Positions 25,680 through 34,841 are shown, numbered from the stretch's first letter. The stretch is DNA of 64,000 nt from Mycobacterium sp. 852014-50255_SCH5639931 (GCF_001665605.1 NZ_LZSV01000035.1:310001-374000), one strand, 5' to 3'. The notes: generated by a model not told the origin, from the sequence alone. Translations and numbers: made by a program.

Positions 25680-26234
25680 TCACAGTCGTTCGGCCATCTC
25701 CAAACGGGTGTCGCCATACACGCGCGGCGGCCAGACGGACCAGCCGGCCGGCCAGGTCAGCTCCGCGCCGAACGCCGCCCGCTCCACCACCGCCACTGTT
25801 CCGGCCTTCGTCCAGCCGTGCGTGTTCAAAGCGGCCAGCGCGGCTTCCACCTCGGCGGCCTCGACGTCGTAGGGCGGGTCGGCCAGAACGAGGTCGACCG
25901 GGCGCTGGGTCCCGGTCGCCAAGGCCGTCGCGACCGCGCCGCGGCGCACCGCCGCGCCGGGCAAACCGAGCGCGTCGATGTTGCGTGCGATGACCGAAGC
26001 GCTGCGCTGATCCGATTCCACAAACAGCGCCGAGGCGGCCCCACGCGACAGCGCCTCCAATCCCAGTGCGCCGGAACCGGCATAAAGGTCGAGCACCGCG
26101 ATACCGTTCAGGTCACGCCGCACAGTCAAGATGTTGAAGAGCGACTCACGCACCCGGTCGGTGGTCGGCCTGGTCCCTCGCGGCGGGACGGCGATGCGCC
26201 GGCCGCCTGCCACGCCGCCGATGATCCGCGTCAC
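25680..26234 (-). CDS. rsmD: 16S rRNA (guanine966-N2)-methyltransferase RsmD
   Basis: A 184-residue SAM-dependent methyltransferase. Seen: the N-terminal RsmD signature RPTTDRVRESLFNIL, the SAM motif LDLYAGSGALGLEALSRGA and the catalytic DPPYD. Only 10 bases lie between it and the VKOR gene. In M. tuberculosis the pyruvate carboxylase gene pca occupies this junction; it is absent here. Confidence 0.92.
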   Translation of the reverse strand: MTRIIGGVAGGRRIAVPPRGTRPTTDRVRESLFNILTVRRDLNGIAVLDLYAGSGALGLEALSRGAASALFVESDQRSASVIARNIDALGLPGAAVRRGAVATALATGTQRPVDLVLADPPYDVEAAEVEAALAALNTHGWTKAGTVAVVERAAFGAELTWPAGWSVWPPRVYGDTRLEMAERL

Positions 26235-26244
26235 CTGCCAACAC

Positions 26245-26880
26245 TTACAGCAGCGTCGACCAATAGTCCCAGAACCGCGCCATGATCAGCAGAAACACCG
26301 CGGTGAACCACAGCGCGGCGATGGACCACCGCCATTGGTACAGCACCCACGCCACACCGCGTCCCCGGCGTTGCAGCGCCGGCCGGAACACGATCGAGGC
26401 GACGACAACGAGCAGCGTCATGGTGGCCGCCCAGACCACCATGCAGTACGGACACAACGCGCCGATGCTGTACAGGCTCTCGTAGATCAGCCAGTGCACG
26501 AACACCGCCCCGATCACCAGCCCGATCATCAGGCCGATCCAATACCATTGCGGCAAAGCCACTTTGGTCACCGCCAGCAGGCCGGTGACGACCACCACGG
26601 TGAACGCCCCCAGGCCGAGCAGCGGATTGGGGAATCCCAGCACCGACGCCTGCGGCGTGACCATCACCGAACCGCACGACAGGATCGGGTTGAAGTTGCA
26701 CGACGGCACGTACGCCGGGTTGAGCAGGAGGTCGATCTTCTCCACGGTCAGCGTCGCGGAGGCCACCAAGCCGATCACACCGGCGATCAGCACCCACCAC
26801 GCGCTCGGCACCGGCACGCGCGCTTCGGGACCCGATTCCGGTGTCAGGCCGGCGGTTTGGGCTGACACCGGAGTGGTCAC
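26245..26880 (-). CDS. Vitamin K epoxide reductase family protein (VKOR)
   Basis: A 211-residue integral membrane enzyme with about five helices (Rv2968c-type). It reoxidises a DsbA-like partner using menaquinone. Two cysteine pairs are present: the loop pair in VPSCNFNPILSCGSV and the active-site CPYC in the fourth helix. The gene overlaps the DsbA-like gene by 4 bases (GTGA), so oxidant and re-oxidant are translated together. Charged N-terminus without a signal peptide. Confidence 0.92.
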   Translation of the reverse strand: MTTPVSAQTAGLTPESGPEARVPVPSAWWVLIAGVIGLVASATLTVEKIDLLLNPAYVPSCNFNPILSCGSVMVTPQASVLGFPNPLLGLGAFTVVVVTGLLAVTKVALPQWYWIGLMIGLVIGAVFVHWLIYESLYSIGALCPYCMVVWAATMTLLVVVASIVFRPALQRRGRGVAWVLYQWRWSIAALWFTAVFLLIMARFWDYWSTLL

Positions 26881-27641
26881 GTGGCCGCGGGGGTCGCGGC
26901 GCCGTCGATGCCCGGCACGTCGCCCACGATGCTCTTGATCTTGGCGACCAGCGCATCGGGCGTGGACGGGTCGTAATCGTCGCCGTTGATCTTGATGGTC
27001 GGCGTGGCACTGATCTTCGCGGCCGCCGCCTCACCCGTGACCTTGGCGATGTACTTGCCGCTGTTGATGCAGTCGGGCACCTTGCCCACGACGCCGGCTT
27101 CGCGCGCGAGCTCGATCAACCGGGCATTGTCGGGAAAGCTGGTGCCGCGTTCGCTGGGCTGCAGGTCGGTGGTGAACAGCGCGGTGTGGAATCGGCGGAA
27201 CGCGTCGAGGGACTCGTCGGCCACGCACAGGGCCGCGGCGCCCGCCCGCGACGAGTAGTTCTGGTTCCTGGAGTTATCGAGAATCGACACCATGGAGTAG
27301 TCGGCCGCAATGGCGCCGACGTCGATGAGCCTGGACACCGTCGGGCCGAAGGTGCGCTCGAAGTTGCCGCAGGCCGGGCAGAGGAAGTCCTCGTAGAACG
27401 TGACCACGGCCTTGGGGTTGCTCGTCCCGGGCTGGGTGACCAGCTTGCTCGACGTCACCCGCACCGTGTCGCCCGCGCCGATGGCGGCGGTCTTCTTGTG
27501 GTGCGTGACCACGATGTAGGAGACCAGCGCGACGAGGAAGATGACGACGACGGCGGTCCCGCCGATCTGGACGAGTCGGCCCGATTTACCGTCGGCGGCC
27601 TTCATGTCAAAGCGCGGGGGGCGTTTGGATTTGTCGGCCAC
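26877..27641 (-). CDS. DsbA-like thioredoxin-fold oxidoreductase
   Basis: A 254-residue membrane-anchored disulfide oxidoreductase (Rv2969c-type). One membrane helix at about residues 24-46 (VQIGGTAVVVIFLVALVSYI) anchors a periplasmic thioredoxin fold. The active-site CPAC is at Cys88-Cys91 in EDFLCPACGNF. A cis-Pro loop (SATPTIKING) follows near residue 215. GTG start. Coupled to VKOR downstream; together they form the disulfide-forming system of the cell envelope. Confidence 0.92.
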   Translation of the reverse strand: MADKSKRPPRFDMKAADGKSGRLVQIGGTAVVVIFLVALVSYIVVTHHKKTAAIGAGDTVRVTSSKLVTQPGTSNPKAVVTFYEDFLCPACGNFERTFGPTVSRLIDVGAIAADYSMVSILDNSRNQNYSSRAGAAALCVADESLDAFRRFHTALFTTDLQPSERGTSFPDNARLIELAREAGVVGKVPDCINSGKYIAKVTGEAAAAKISATPTIKINGDDYDPSTPDALVAKIKSIVGDVPGIDGAATPAAT

Positions 27642-27737
27642 AGTTTCCGTGATCCTTCGGTGCTCGGGTGTCGTTCGTTGGTGGACGTAACTCGTTCGTG
27701 GGCGCCTCTAGATTACCGGCGGCGACCGCGCAACAGG

Positions 27738-28853
27738 TCAGACCCGGCTCAGGTGGGCACGCAGCGCCGAAATCAACTCGGTGGTCGCGGCGGCGCTGCC
27801 GCCGCCGAGCTGGAACAGATTGGCGAAGCCGTGCGTCAGCGACCCCATGCACCGCAGATCGACCGCAGTCCCGGCGGCCTGCAGGGCCGCCGCGTAGCTC
27901 TCGCCTTCGTCGCGCAATGGGTCGAAACCGGCGACCGCGATCAGCGCGGGCGCCAGCCCGGCCAACGACTCGGCCAGCAGCGGCGATACCCGCGGGTCCG
28001 CCCGGTCGATGCCCGAACGCCTGAGGTATTGCGACTCGAACCAATCGATGTCGCGCTTGGTCAGCAGGAACCCGCGGGCGAACAGGCCGATCGAACGGGT
28101 CTGCGCGGTGAAGTCGGTCCGCGGGTAGATCAGCCACTGCAGCACGGGGGCGGGGTCACCCTCGTCGCGCGCCCGTTGGCAGACGACGGCGGCCAGGTTG
28201 CCGCCCGCACTGTCGCCGCCGACCGCGACCCGGCCTGGCGCGGCGCCGAGTTCCCCGGCGTGGTCGTATGCCCACCTGAAGGCGGCGTACGCGTCCTCGA
28301 CCGCGGCCGGCGCCGGATGCTCGGGAGCCAGCCGGTAGTCGATCGACAGCACGTGTATGCCGGCGTCACGGCACGTCAACCGGCACAACGCGTCGTAGGA
28401 GTCCAAGTCGCCGATCGACCATCCGCCGCCGTGGTAGAAGACCAGCACGGGCGCGGACGCGCCGTCGGCGGGGCGGTAGTGCCGCGCCGGGATTTCGCCG
28501 GCGGGCCCCGGCAGCGATAGCTCCTGGACGTCGACGTGGATCTGCGGCCCGGGAAGCTCCAGCAACAGCTGGCGCAGCTGGGCGCGGGACGCGCCCGGGT
28601 CGTCGTCGACGACCAGGCCGTCGATGCCGACGGCGCGCAGACCGGAGAGCATCAGCTGCAGCGTGGGGTCCAGTGTGTTGCCGTCGATGGTCACCGAGCG
28701 GCCACCGAACAGCGCTCGCTTGGCGGGGGTCGGGATCCACGGAATGACCTTGACGCCGATCGTGGAGACCGCGCCCTGCATGCGACTGGCCAGGCGCATG
28801 GGCGTGTGCTTCACGCCGAGGTGCAGGTCCGGCGCGGGCACGCTCTTGGTCAT
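27738..28853 (-). CDS. lipN: LipN-type HSL-family esterase
   Basis: A 371-residue alpha/beta hydrolase of the hormone-sensitive lipase family (Rv2970c-type). Seen: oxyanion motif YHGGGWSIGD, nucleophile GDSAGG, Asp in GFDPLRDEG and His in LTHGFAN. No signal peptide; the family acts on short-chain esters. ATG at 28853 has GAGGGAG 5 bases upstream; the frame extends to 28979 but that addition has no ribosome site. The stop is followed by about 96 bases before the DsbA-like gene, so it is probably a separate transcript. Confidence 0.88.
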   Translation of the reverse strand: MTKSVPAPDLHLGVKHTPMRLASRMQGAVSTIGVKVIPWIPTPAKRALFGGRSVTIDGNTLDPTLQLMLSGLRAVGIDGLVVDDDPGASRAQLRQLLLELPGPQIHVDVQELSLPGPAGEIPARHYRPADGASAPVLVFYHGGGWSIGDLDSYDALCRLTCRDAGIHVLSIDYRLAPEHPAPAAVEDAYAAFRWAYDHAGELGAAPGRVAVGGDSAGGNLAAVVCQRARDEGDPAPVLQWLIYPRTDFTAQTRSIGLFARGFLLTKRDIDWFESQYLRRSGIDRADPRVSPLLAESLAGLAPALIAVAGFDPLRDEGESYAAALQAAGTAVDLRCMGSLTHGFANLFQLGGGSAAATTELISALRAHLSRV

Positions 28854-29199
28854 GGGTACTCCCTCGAATAAAACGTCGTAACGCTCGACGCTGCCCGCCG
28901 TCGTCTCGAAGCCTTCCGGCCCCGGCGGCCACCGGTCAGTGCCCTTGGCGCTGGGCGCGCTGCGCGACCGACAGGGCAATTGCCGGTTCCGGTGCGCCGT
29001 GTGACCAACACTACGTGGTCACGATTATGCGAAATGCAGACCAGGGTCTGATAACACTGCGCGCCCCGCCCCGGCGTTTGACGAGGTGGTATTTTGCAGC
29101 CCGGTAATATCGCGCCGATGGAATGGCGTCGATCTCCTCGCTCGATGACGACATCCGGTTTGGTCCACGAACGTTCAATTTCATAGGCAGGTGAATACA
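28854..29199. promoter_or_regulatory. Intergenic region with a 22-base inverted repeat
   Basis: This 346-base gap separates the divergent lipN and aldo-keto reductase genes and holds no convincing gene. GTGACCA (29001-29007) and TGGTCAC (29016-29022) form a perfect 7-base inverted repeat with an 8-base spacer, a size typical of TetR or MarR operators. TAATAT at 29105-29110 could be a -10 for the reductase gene. A TTGACG at 29078 is 21 bases further away, too far to be its -35. A divergent control region is likely but unproven. Confidence 0.35.
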
Positions 29200-30045
29200 T
29201 TGGCTGGCGAGTCGGGCGTTGCCGTGCCCTCGATAGCTCTTAATGACGAAAACACGATGCCCGTCCTTGGCCTCGGCGTCGCGGATTTGTCGGAGGACGA
29301 GACCGAGCGCGCGGTCTCCGCGGCGCTGGAGATGGGCTGCCGGCTGATCGACACCGCCTCGGCCTACGGCAACGAAGCGGCCGTCGGCCGAGCGATTGCG
29401 TCCTCCGGGATTCCGCGTGCCGAACTGTTCGTCACCACCAAACTCGCCACCACCGACCACGGGTTCCTGCGATCGATGGAGGCCTGCAAGGAGAGCCTGG
29501 AGCGGCTGGGCCTGGATTATCTCGACCTGTACCTGATCCACTGGCCGGTCCCGGCACGAGGCGAATACGTGAATTCCTTCGGCGGGCTGATCCAGTGCCG
29601 CGGGGACGGGCTCGCGCGGTCGATCGGCGTCTCGAACTTCACCGACATACACGTGACGGACGTCATCGACCTGAGCTTTGTGACCCCGGTAGTCAACCAG
29701 GTCGAGTTGCACCCGCTGCTCAACCAGGAAGCGCTGCGCAAGACCAACGCCGAACACAACGTGGTTACCCAGGCCTACACGCCGCTGGCGCTCGGCAAGT
29801 TGAACGACAACCCGACGGTGACTTCCGTTGCCGGCGAATACGGCAAGACGCCGGCGCAGGTGCTGTTGCGGTGGAACCTGCAGCTGGGCAACGCGGTCGT
29901 CTTCCGGTCCGCCAATCCCGAGCACATCGCCGGGAACCTCGACGTCTTCGACTTCGAGTTGGCCGCCGAGCACATGGACGCCATCAACGGGCTCAACGAC
30001 GGCACCCGGCTGCGCCCGGATCCCAACACCTACGACGGCACCTGA
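29200..30045 (+). CDS. Aldo-keto reductase (Rv2971-type)
   Basis: A 281-residue NADPH-dependent aldo-keto reductase. The catalytic tetrad is visible: DTASAYGNE (Asp, Tyr), TTKLATTD (Lys) and LIHWP (His). NADP-binding elements VSNFT and RSANPEH also match. The Rv2971 family reduces dicarbonyls such as methylglyoxal and appears essential in M. tuberculosis. The TTG at 29200 is chosen: AGGTGA is 5 bases upstream, and the resulting start aligns with the homologue's N-terminus; an in-frame GTG at 29191 would place the start inside that ribosome site. Confidence 0.9.
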   Translation: MAGESGVAVPSIALNDENTMPVLGLGVADLSEDETERAVSAALEMGCRLIDTASAYGNEAAVGRAIASSGIPRAELFVTTKLATTDHGFLRSMEACKESLERLGLDYLDLYLIHWPVPARGEYVNSFGGLIQCRGDGLARSIGVSNFTDIHVTDVIDLSFVTPVVNQVELHPLLNQEALRKTNAEHNVVTQAYTPLALGKLNDNPTVTSVAGEYGKTPAQVLLRWNLQLGNAVVFRSANPEHIAGNLDVFDFELAAEHMDAINGLNDGTRLRPDPNTYDGT

Positions 30046-30046
30046 C

Positions 30047-30760
30047 CTAGCCCGCCGGGCAGGTGGCGGCCGCCTGACGCAATATCGGAGTCGACGGCTG
30101 GTCCACCGGTAACGAATAGCCGCGCAGCACGGCGATGAACTGCATGGCGTACTGACAGGCGAACGCGGCATTCGGCGGCATCCACAGCGCCGGCGGCGCG
30201 TCGCCCTTGTCCTGATTGGCCTGCCCCTGGACGGCCAGGAGGTTGGCCGGATCGTTGGCGAACCGCAGCCGCTCGCCCGCCGGCCAGGCATAGGCGCCCA
30301 TGTCCCACGCGTAGGCGAGCGGGACGATGTGGTCGATCTGCACGGCCTCGCCGACCTTGGCGCCGCGCTGGAACGCGATCGTTGTGTTGGTATACGGGTC
30401 GTGCAGGGTGCCGCTGGCCACCGCGTCCGGACACCGTTTGGTCGACACATACGTCTTGTCGACGAGGTCGCGGTTGAGGATGTCGTCGCGGGTGTCGCAG
30501 CCGTTGTGCCCCAGCGGTGCGTCGTTGCCGTCGTCCCACGCGTCGCCGAATGCCGCCCTGCGGTAGTCGTACCGGTGCGCGCGCAGCGGCAGCACCGCGA
30601 TGCCCGCGAGCACGTCGGTGCCGGGTTGCACCGTGGGGACGTCGGCGCGCGCCGCGTATTCGGCGGCGTGCCTGGCGGTCGAGGATCCGACCGTCTGGTA
30701 GGCCACCAGCAGCGCGAGCGCCGCGACCGCGGACAACCACAGCAGCGCCTTGCGATTCAC
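30047..30760 (-). CDS. Secreted HNH/DUF1524-type protein (Rv2972c-type)
   Basis: A 237-residue protein with one N-terminal membrane helix or uncleaved signal (LLWLSAVAALALLVAYQT) and an outward-facing domain resembling GmrSD/DUF1524 HNH nucleases. Seen: HNH-like core QIDHIVPLAYAWDMGA (the Asp-His metal/catalytic pair) and NDPANLLAVQGQANQDKGD, plus four cysteines that could form disulfides. An extracellular nuclease is the natural inference; the target is unknown. Overlaps the recG stop by 4 bases (GTGA) and is probably cotranscribed with it. Confidence 0.75.
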   Translation of the reverse strand: MNRKALLWLSAVAALALLVAYQTVGSSTARHAAEYAARADVPTVQPGTDVLAGIAVLPLRAHRYDYRRAAFGDAWDDGNDAPLGHNGCDTRDDILNRDLVDKTYVSTKRCPDAVASGTLHDPYTNTTIAFQRGAKVGEAVQIDHIVPLAYAWDMGAYAWPAGERLRFANDPANLLAVQGQANQDKGDAPPALWMPPNAAFACQYAMQFIAVLRGYSLPVDQPSTPILRQAAATCPAG

Positions 30761-32976
30761 GACTTGTCCAGGTATTCGATTCGGTCAGTGTCCACGAAAG
30801 GCGCTGCCAGCAAAGCCAATTCGGGGTTGGCCGGGTCATCGGCGTAGGCTCGCACGCAGAAGTCGCGCGCGGCCTCGATGACCTCGCGGTGGTCGGCCAA
30901 CGAGAGCAAGCGCAGATTGATCGCTCGACCGGACTGGTTGCGGCCCAAGACGTCTCCCTCCCGGCGCTCCTTGAGGTCCAGGTCGGCGAGCGCGAACCCG
31001 TCCAAGGTGGCGGCGACGGCGGAGAGCCGCCGGCCCGCCGGCGACTCCGGCGAAACCCAGCTGGCGAGCAGACACAGGCTGGGATGCTGGCCGCGGCCGA
31101 TGCGGCCGCGCAGTTGATGCAGCTGGCTGATGCCGAAGCGGTCTGCGTCCATCACCAGCATCACCGTGGCGTTGGGAACATCGACACCCACCTCGATGAC
31201 GGTGGTGCACACCAGCACATCGATCTCACCGGCCCGAAACGCCGCCATCGCAGCGTCCTTCTCGTCGGCGGACAACCGCCCGTGCATCAGCCCCAGACGC
31301 ACATTGGCCAGCTCGCCGGAACGCAGCCGGGCATAGAGGCCCTCGGCGGTTTCCGACGGTCTGACGTTCTGCTCCTGCTTCTCCGGGTCGTCGGTCTCGT
31401 CGATCCGCGGCGCCACCACGTAGGCCTGGTGCCCGGCGGCGACCTCTTCGATGATGCGCCGCCAGGCGCGCTCGAGCCACGCGGGCTTGTCCTTGACGAA
31501 GATGACGTTGCTGGTGATCGGCTGGCGTCCGCGCGGAAGCTCGCGCAGCGTCGAGGTTTCCAGATCGCCGTAGACGGTCAACGCGACCGTGCGCGGTATC
31601 GGCGTCGCCGTCATCACCAGCAGGTGGGGGGTGACGCCGGGACGAGCCTTGGCGCGCAACTGGTCTCGCTGTTCGACACCAAACCGGTGTTGCTCGTCGA
31701 CCACCACCATGCCCAGGTTGTGGAATTCCACCGCGTCCTGTAACAGCGCATGCGTGCCGACGACGATCCCGACCTGACCGCTTGCCACTTCGTCACGGAC
31801 TTGCTTCTTCTGCGCCGCCGTCATCGAACCGGTGAGCAGGGCGACCCGGGTCGCGTTGTCCGCACCGCCGAGCTGGCCCGCCATCGCCAACGGGCCGAGC
31901 ACGTCATTGATCGACCGCAAGTGTTGGGCGGCAAGGACTTCCGTGGGGGCAAGCAGCGCACACTGATAACCGGCGTCCACCAGCTGCAGCATCGCCAGCA
32001 CCGCGATGATGGTCTTGCCTGAACCGACCTCACCTTGGAGCAGGCGGTTCATCGGCCGGGTTGCCGACAGCTCCTGTGCGAACACGTCGAGCACCTCACC
32101 CTGCCCGGCGGTCAGCTCAAACGGCAACCGCCGCAACAGTTCCGCGGCCAGACCGTCGGGGCGCGGCGGCGCCGGGGGGCCAGATTCAGACAGCTCGCTG
32201 TGCCGCCGGGCGACCAGCGCCCACTGCAGCCCGACGGCTTCGTCGAAGGTCAGGCGCTCCCGCGCCCGCCTCCGCGCCGCCTCGTCTTCCGCCAAATGAA
32301 TGTCGCGCAACGCCTGGTCTTCGGAGACCAGGCCGTAACGGCCGCGCAGGTCGGCGGGCAGCGGGTCATCCACCGGATCCAGGACGTCGAGCACCTGGCG
32401 CACGCACCTGAAAATGTCCCAGCTCTGCAACTTCGTGGTCGCCGGATAAATCGGAAAGAAGGCTCGCTCGAAGGCCGCCATCTGCACCTCGCCGGTGGTG
32501 GCTTGCGACGCGATGGCGATGTTCTTCAGGGAGCTGGTGCCCCGGTTCTTGCCGTCCGGTGAGTCGAGGATGAGGAACGCCGGGTGCGTCAGCTGCATGA
32601 CGTTGTTGAAGAATCCGACCTCCCCGGAGAGCATCACCTTGGTGCCCTCGGTCAGGTCCTTCTTCAAATAATTCGCGTTGAAGAACGTCGCGGTCACCTT
32701 GTTGCGTCCGGCGCCGAGGGTGATGCGGTGGCACAGCTTCTTCGGGGTCTTCTTCATCGGCCACGTCTTGGTTTCGGTGATCGTGTCGACGATCGTGATG
32801 TGCTCGCCGGCCGGCGGTCGTTGATCGTCGGCGTCCCACCGGGTCGCGCCCTCGGTGTAGCTGCGCGGATAGTGGCGCAGCAGATCGTCGACGGTCCGGA
32901 TGCCCAACTCCTCGTCGAGCTGGTCGGCGGCCTTGGCACCCACCACGAAGTCCAGCCGGTCGCCCAGCGACGCCAC
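30757..32976 (-). CDS. recG: ATP-dependent DNA helicase RecG
   Basis: A 739-residue branched-DNA helicase that regresses forks and processes Holliday junctions. Seen: N-terminal wedge (OB-fold) domain, Walker A GEVGSGKT, DEQH box (VVVDEQHRFG), motif VI QLHQLRGRIGRG and C-terminal LRLLSLADHREVI (TRG-like). GTG at 32976 is chosen because it starts at the conserved ASLGDRLD segment and lies 2 bases past the upstream stop; the frame is open to 34179, but that extension is a shadow over the DAK2-family gene. Confidence 0.95.
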   Translation of the reverse strand: MASLGDRLDFVVGAKAADQLDEELGIRTVDDLLRHYPRSYTEGATRWDADDQRPPAGEHITIVDTITETKTWPMKKTPKKLCHRITLGAGRNKVTATFFNANYLKKDLTEGTKVMLSGEVGFFNNVMQLTHPAFLILDSPDGKNRGTSSLKNIAIASQATTGEVQMAAFERAFFPIYPATTKLQSWDIFRCVRQVLDVLDPVDDPLPADLRGRYGLVSEDQALRDIHLAEDEAARRRARERLTFDEAVGLQWALVARRHSELSESGPPAPPRPDGLAAELLRRLPFELTAGQGEVLDVFAQELSATRPMNRLLQGEVGSGKTIIAVLAMLQLVDAGYQCALLAPTEVLAAQHLRSINDVLGPLAMAGQLGGADNATRVALLTGSMTAAQKKQVRDEVASGQVGIVVGTHALLQDAVEFHNLGMVVVDEQHRFGVEQRDQLRAKARPGVTPHLLVMTATPIPRTVALTVYGDLETSTLRELPRGRQPITSNVIFVKDKPAWLERAWRRIIEEVAAGHQAYVVAPRIDETDDPEKQEQNVRPSETAEGLYARLRSGELANVRLGLMHGRLSADEKDAAMAAFRAGEIDVLVCTTVIEVGVDVPNATVMLVMDADRFGISQLHQLRGRIGRGQHPSLCLLASWVSPESPAGRRLSAVAATLDGFALADLDLKERREGDVLGRNQSGRAINLRLLSLADHREVIEAARDFCVRAYADDPANPELALLAAPFVDTDRIEYLDKS

Positions 32977-32978
32977 GG

Positions 32979-34685
32979 CTACTCGACCCCGATCAAGAGC
33001 GCATCCCCGCGATGGCCGGTGCGGTAGGTGACGAGTTCGGTTCCCGGGTGGTGGTCGTGCATGTGTTTTTCCAGGATGTCGCCCACGGCCGCGGCGTTCT
33101 CTTCGGTGTCGATGTCGGCGCCGACCAGCACCGTCACCAGGTCGCCGCCCGAGGCCAGCAACAGATCGAGCAGGCCGATGGCCGCCGCGACCGCGTCGGC
33201 GGCCACGATCAGCACCTCGTCCCCGGCGATCCCCAGGCCGTCGCCCGGCTGGCAGCGGCCCGCCCACGTCAACGCGCTCTCGGTCGCGATGCGCACCGAT
33301 GCGTGCCGGGCCGCACCGGCGGCGCGGGCCATCGTGTAGCCGTCGTCCACCGCCTGCCGGTCGGTTTCGTGCACGGCCAGCGCGGCCAGCCCCTGCACCA
33401 TCGACCCGGTCGGGATCGGCACCACGTCGATACCCCACCCGATGGCCGCGGTGCACCCGGCCACCAGCTCCTCGGCGGGCACGTAGCCGTTGGGCAGCAC
33501 CATCACCTGCGCGGCACCGGTGTCGACCACCGCCCGCATCAGCTGGTGGGCGCTGATGTTGGGTTCGTTGGCGGCCGGATCGCGCTGCAGCACACAGGCA
33601 CCCTCCCCGCCGAACAGCTCGGCGGCACCGTCGCCGTCGACCACGGCCAGCACGGCGCGTTCCCGTATCCAGCCGCCGGCCGGCAGCCCGGTACCGCCGG
33701 AGCTCAACGCAGAAATCACGATGCGGCTCAGCCGCCCCGCCGCCAGCCCCGCCTCGACCGCGGCGCCGGCGTCGTCGGTGTGCACGTGCACCGAGTACGT
33801 GCAATCGGCCGACGACGGCGCGGCGGCGATGCCCACGGAGTCGCCCAGCTCCCCGAGCCGGTCGCGCAGCACGTCCGCCGCGGCCGGATCGCATCCGTCC
33901 AGCCGGTACATCACCTCGAACTGCGGTGCCGGCCGCTCGGCGGCGCCTTCCGGTTGCGCTGCCCGCGGCGAGAGCTCGTACACGGTTCGGGCGGGCGCCT
34001 GGCCGGTGACGGTGGTCCGCAGGGCGTCCAGCAGGACCAGCAGGCCCCGCCCGCCGGCGTCCACGGCACCGGCGTCGGCGAGCACGTCGAGCTGTTCGGG
34101 CGTCTTCTCCAGCGCGACGACCGCCGCATCGCCGGCGGCGATGATCGCTGCGGCGAGCCCTTCCCCGGCCTGGGCGCACTCCCGGACGGCGTCGGCCGCG
34201 GCCCGCAGCACCGAGACGATGGTCCCCGGGATCTCGTCCCCGCCCATCGAGGTGATGACCAGGTCCACGCCGCGGCGCAACGACGCCTCGAGGATGGCCG
34301 CGTCCATGTGGGGCAGCTCACCGCCGGAATCGGTGGCCGCGAGGGCGGTGACGTCGGCGATGCCCCGCAGGATTTGGGACAAGATCACGCCGGAATTCCC
34401 GCGGGCGCCGTTCAGCGCACCGGCCGACATCGCCGCGGCGGTCCGGGCGACGCAGGCCGAGCCGCCCTCGGAATTGACGCCCGCGTTGGCCTCGGCCAGC
34501 GCCGAGCGCATGGTGAACAGCATGTTCGCGCCGGTGTCGGAATCGGCAACCGGAAAGACATTGAGCCGGTTGATCTCATCGATGTGGGTGATCAGGTCGC
34601 TGACGGCGGTGTGCGCCCAGTCCCGCAAGGTGATCGCGTCCAGCAGACGCTCCGACGCTCCCAGTTTTACCCACCTCCTCCACAC
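32979..34685 (-). CDS. DAK2/YloV-family protein (DAK phosphatase/kinase-like)
   Basis: A 568-residue protein matching the YloV/DegV-linked FakA family. The DAK2 nucleotide-binding domain comes first (WAHTAVSDLITHIDEINRLNVFPVADSDTGANM, where DSDTGAN is the ATP-Mg motif), then a long C-terminal domain ending HHPGTELVTYRTGHRGD. FakA relatives phosphorylate fatty acids bound to FakB. M. tuberculosis has this region as two ORFs (Rv2974c, Rv2975c); here it is one continuous frame. GTG at 34685 has GGGAG 6 bases upstream, but a stronger AGGAGGTGGG at 34670-34679 lies inside the frame without a standard start after it, so the start is uncertain. Confidence 0.72.
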   Translation of the reverse strand: MWRRWVKLGASERLLDAITLRDWAHTAVSDLITHIDEINRLNVFPVADSDTGANMLFTMRSALAEANAGVNSEGGSACVARTAAAMSAGALNGARGNSGVILSQILRGIADVTALAATDSGGELPHMDAAILEASLRRGVDLVITSMGGDEIPGTIVSVLRAAADAVRECAQAGEGLAAAIIAAGDAAVVALEKTPEQLDVLADAGAVDAGGRGLLVLLDALRTTVTGQAPARTVYELSPRAAQPEGAAERPAPQFEVMYRLDGCDPAAADVLRDRLGELGDSVGIAAAPSSADCTYSVHVHTDDAGAAVEAGLAAGRLSRIVISALSSGGTGLPAGGWIRERAVLAVVDGDGAAELFGGEGACVLQRDPAANEPNISAHQLMRAVVDTGAAQVMVLPNGYVPAEELVAGCTAAIGWGIDVVPIPTGSMVQGLAALAVHETDRQAVDDGYTMARAAGAARHASVRIATESALTWAGRCQPGDGLGIAGDEVLIVAADAVAAAIGLLDLLLASGGDLVTVLVGADIDTEENAAAVGDILEKHMHDHHPGTELVTYRTGHRGDALLIGVE

Positions 34686-34812
34686 CCTGCTCCCGGTGGG
34701 CGCCAGCGTAGCTCGGCGGCCCGGGCAACGGCTGCCCGTGACCACCACCCGCCGGCGGGGCGATCCGACCCATTGAGCCTAGCCAGACAGGGCGACAGCG
34801 GCGGCGATCGTT

Positions 34813-34841
34813 TTGGTGGTTGCCAGGACAATCGGTATCCT
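34813..34841 (+). promoter_or_regulatory. Promoter of rpmB
   Basis: TTGGTG (34813-34818) and TATCCT (34836-34841) are separated by exactly 17 bases, a good SigA-type pair. It is about 82 bases from the rpmB ATG, implying a short 5' leader of roughly 76 bases. Confidence 0.45.

Noticed and set aside
32977..34179. A 400-residue N-terminal extension of recG
   Set aside because: It overlaps the DAK2-family gene in a shadow frame and is Arg/Gly low-complexity; the family start fits GTG at 32976.
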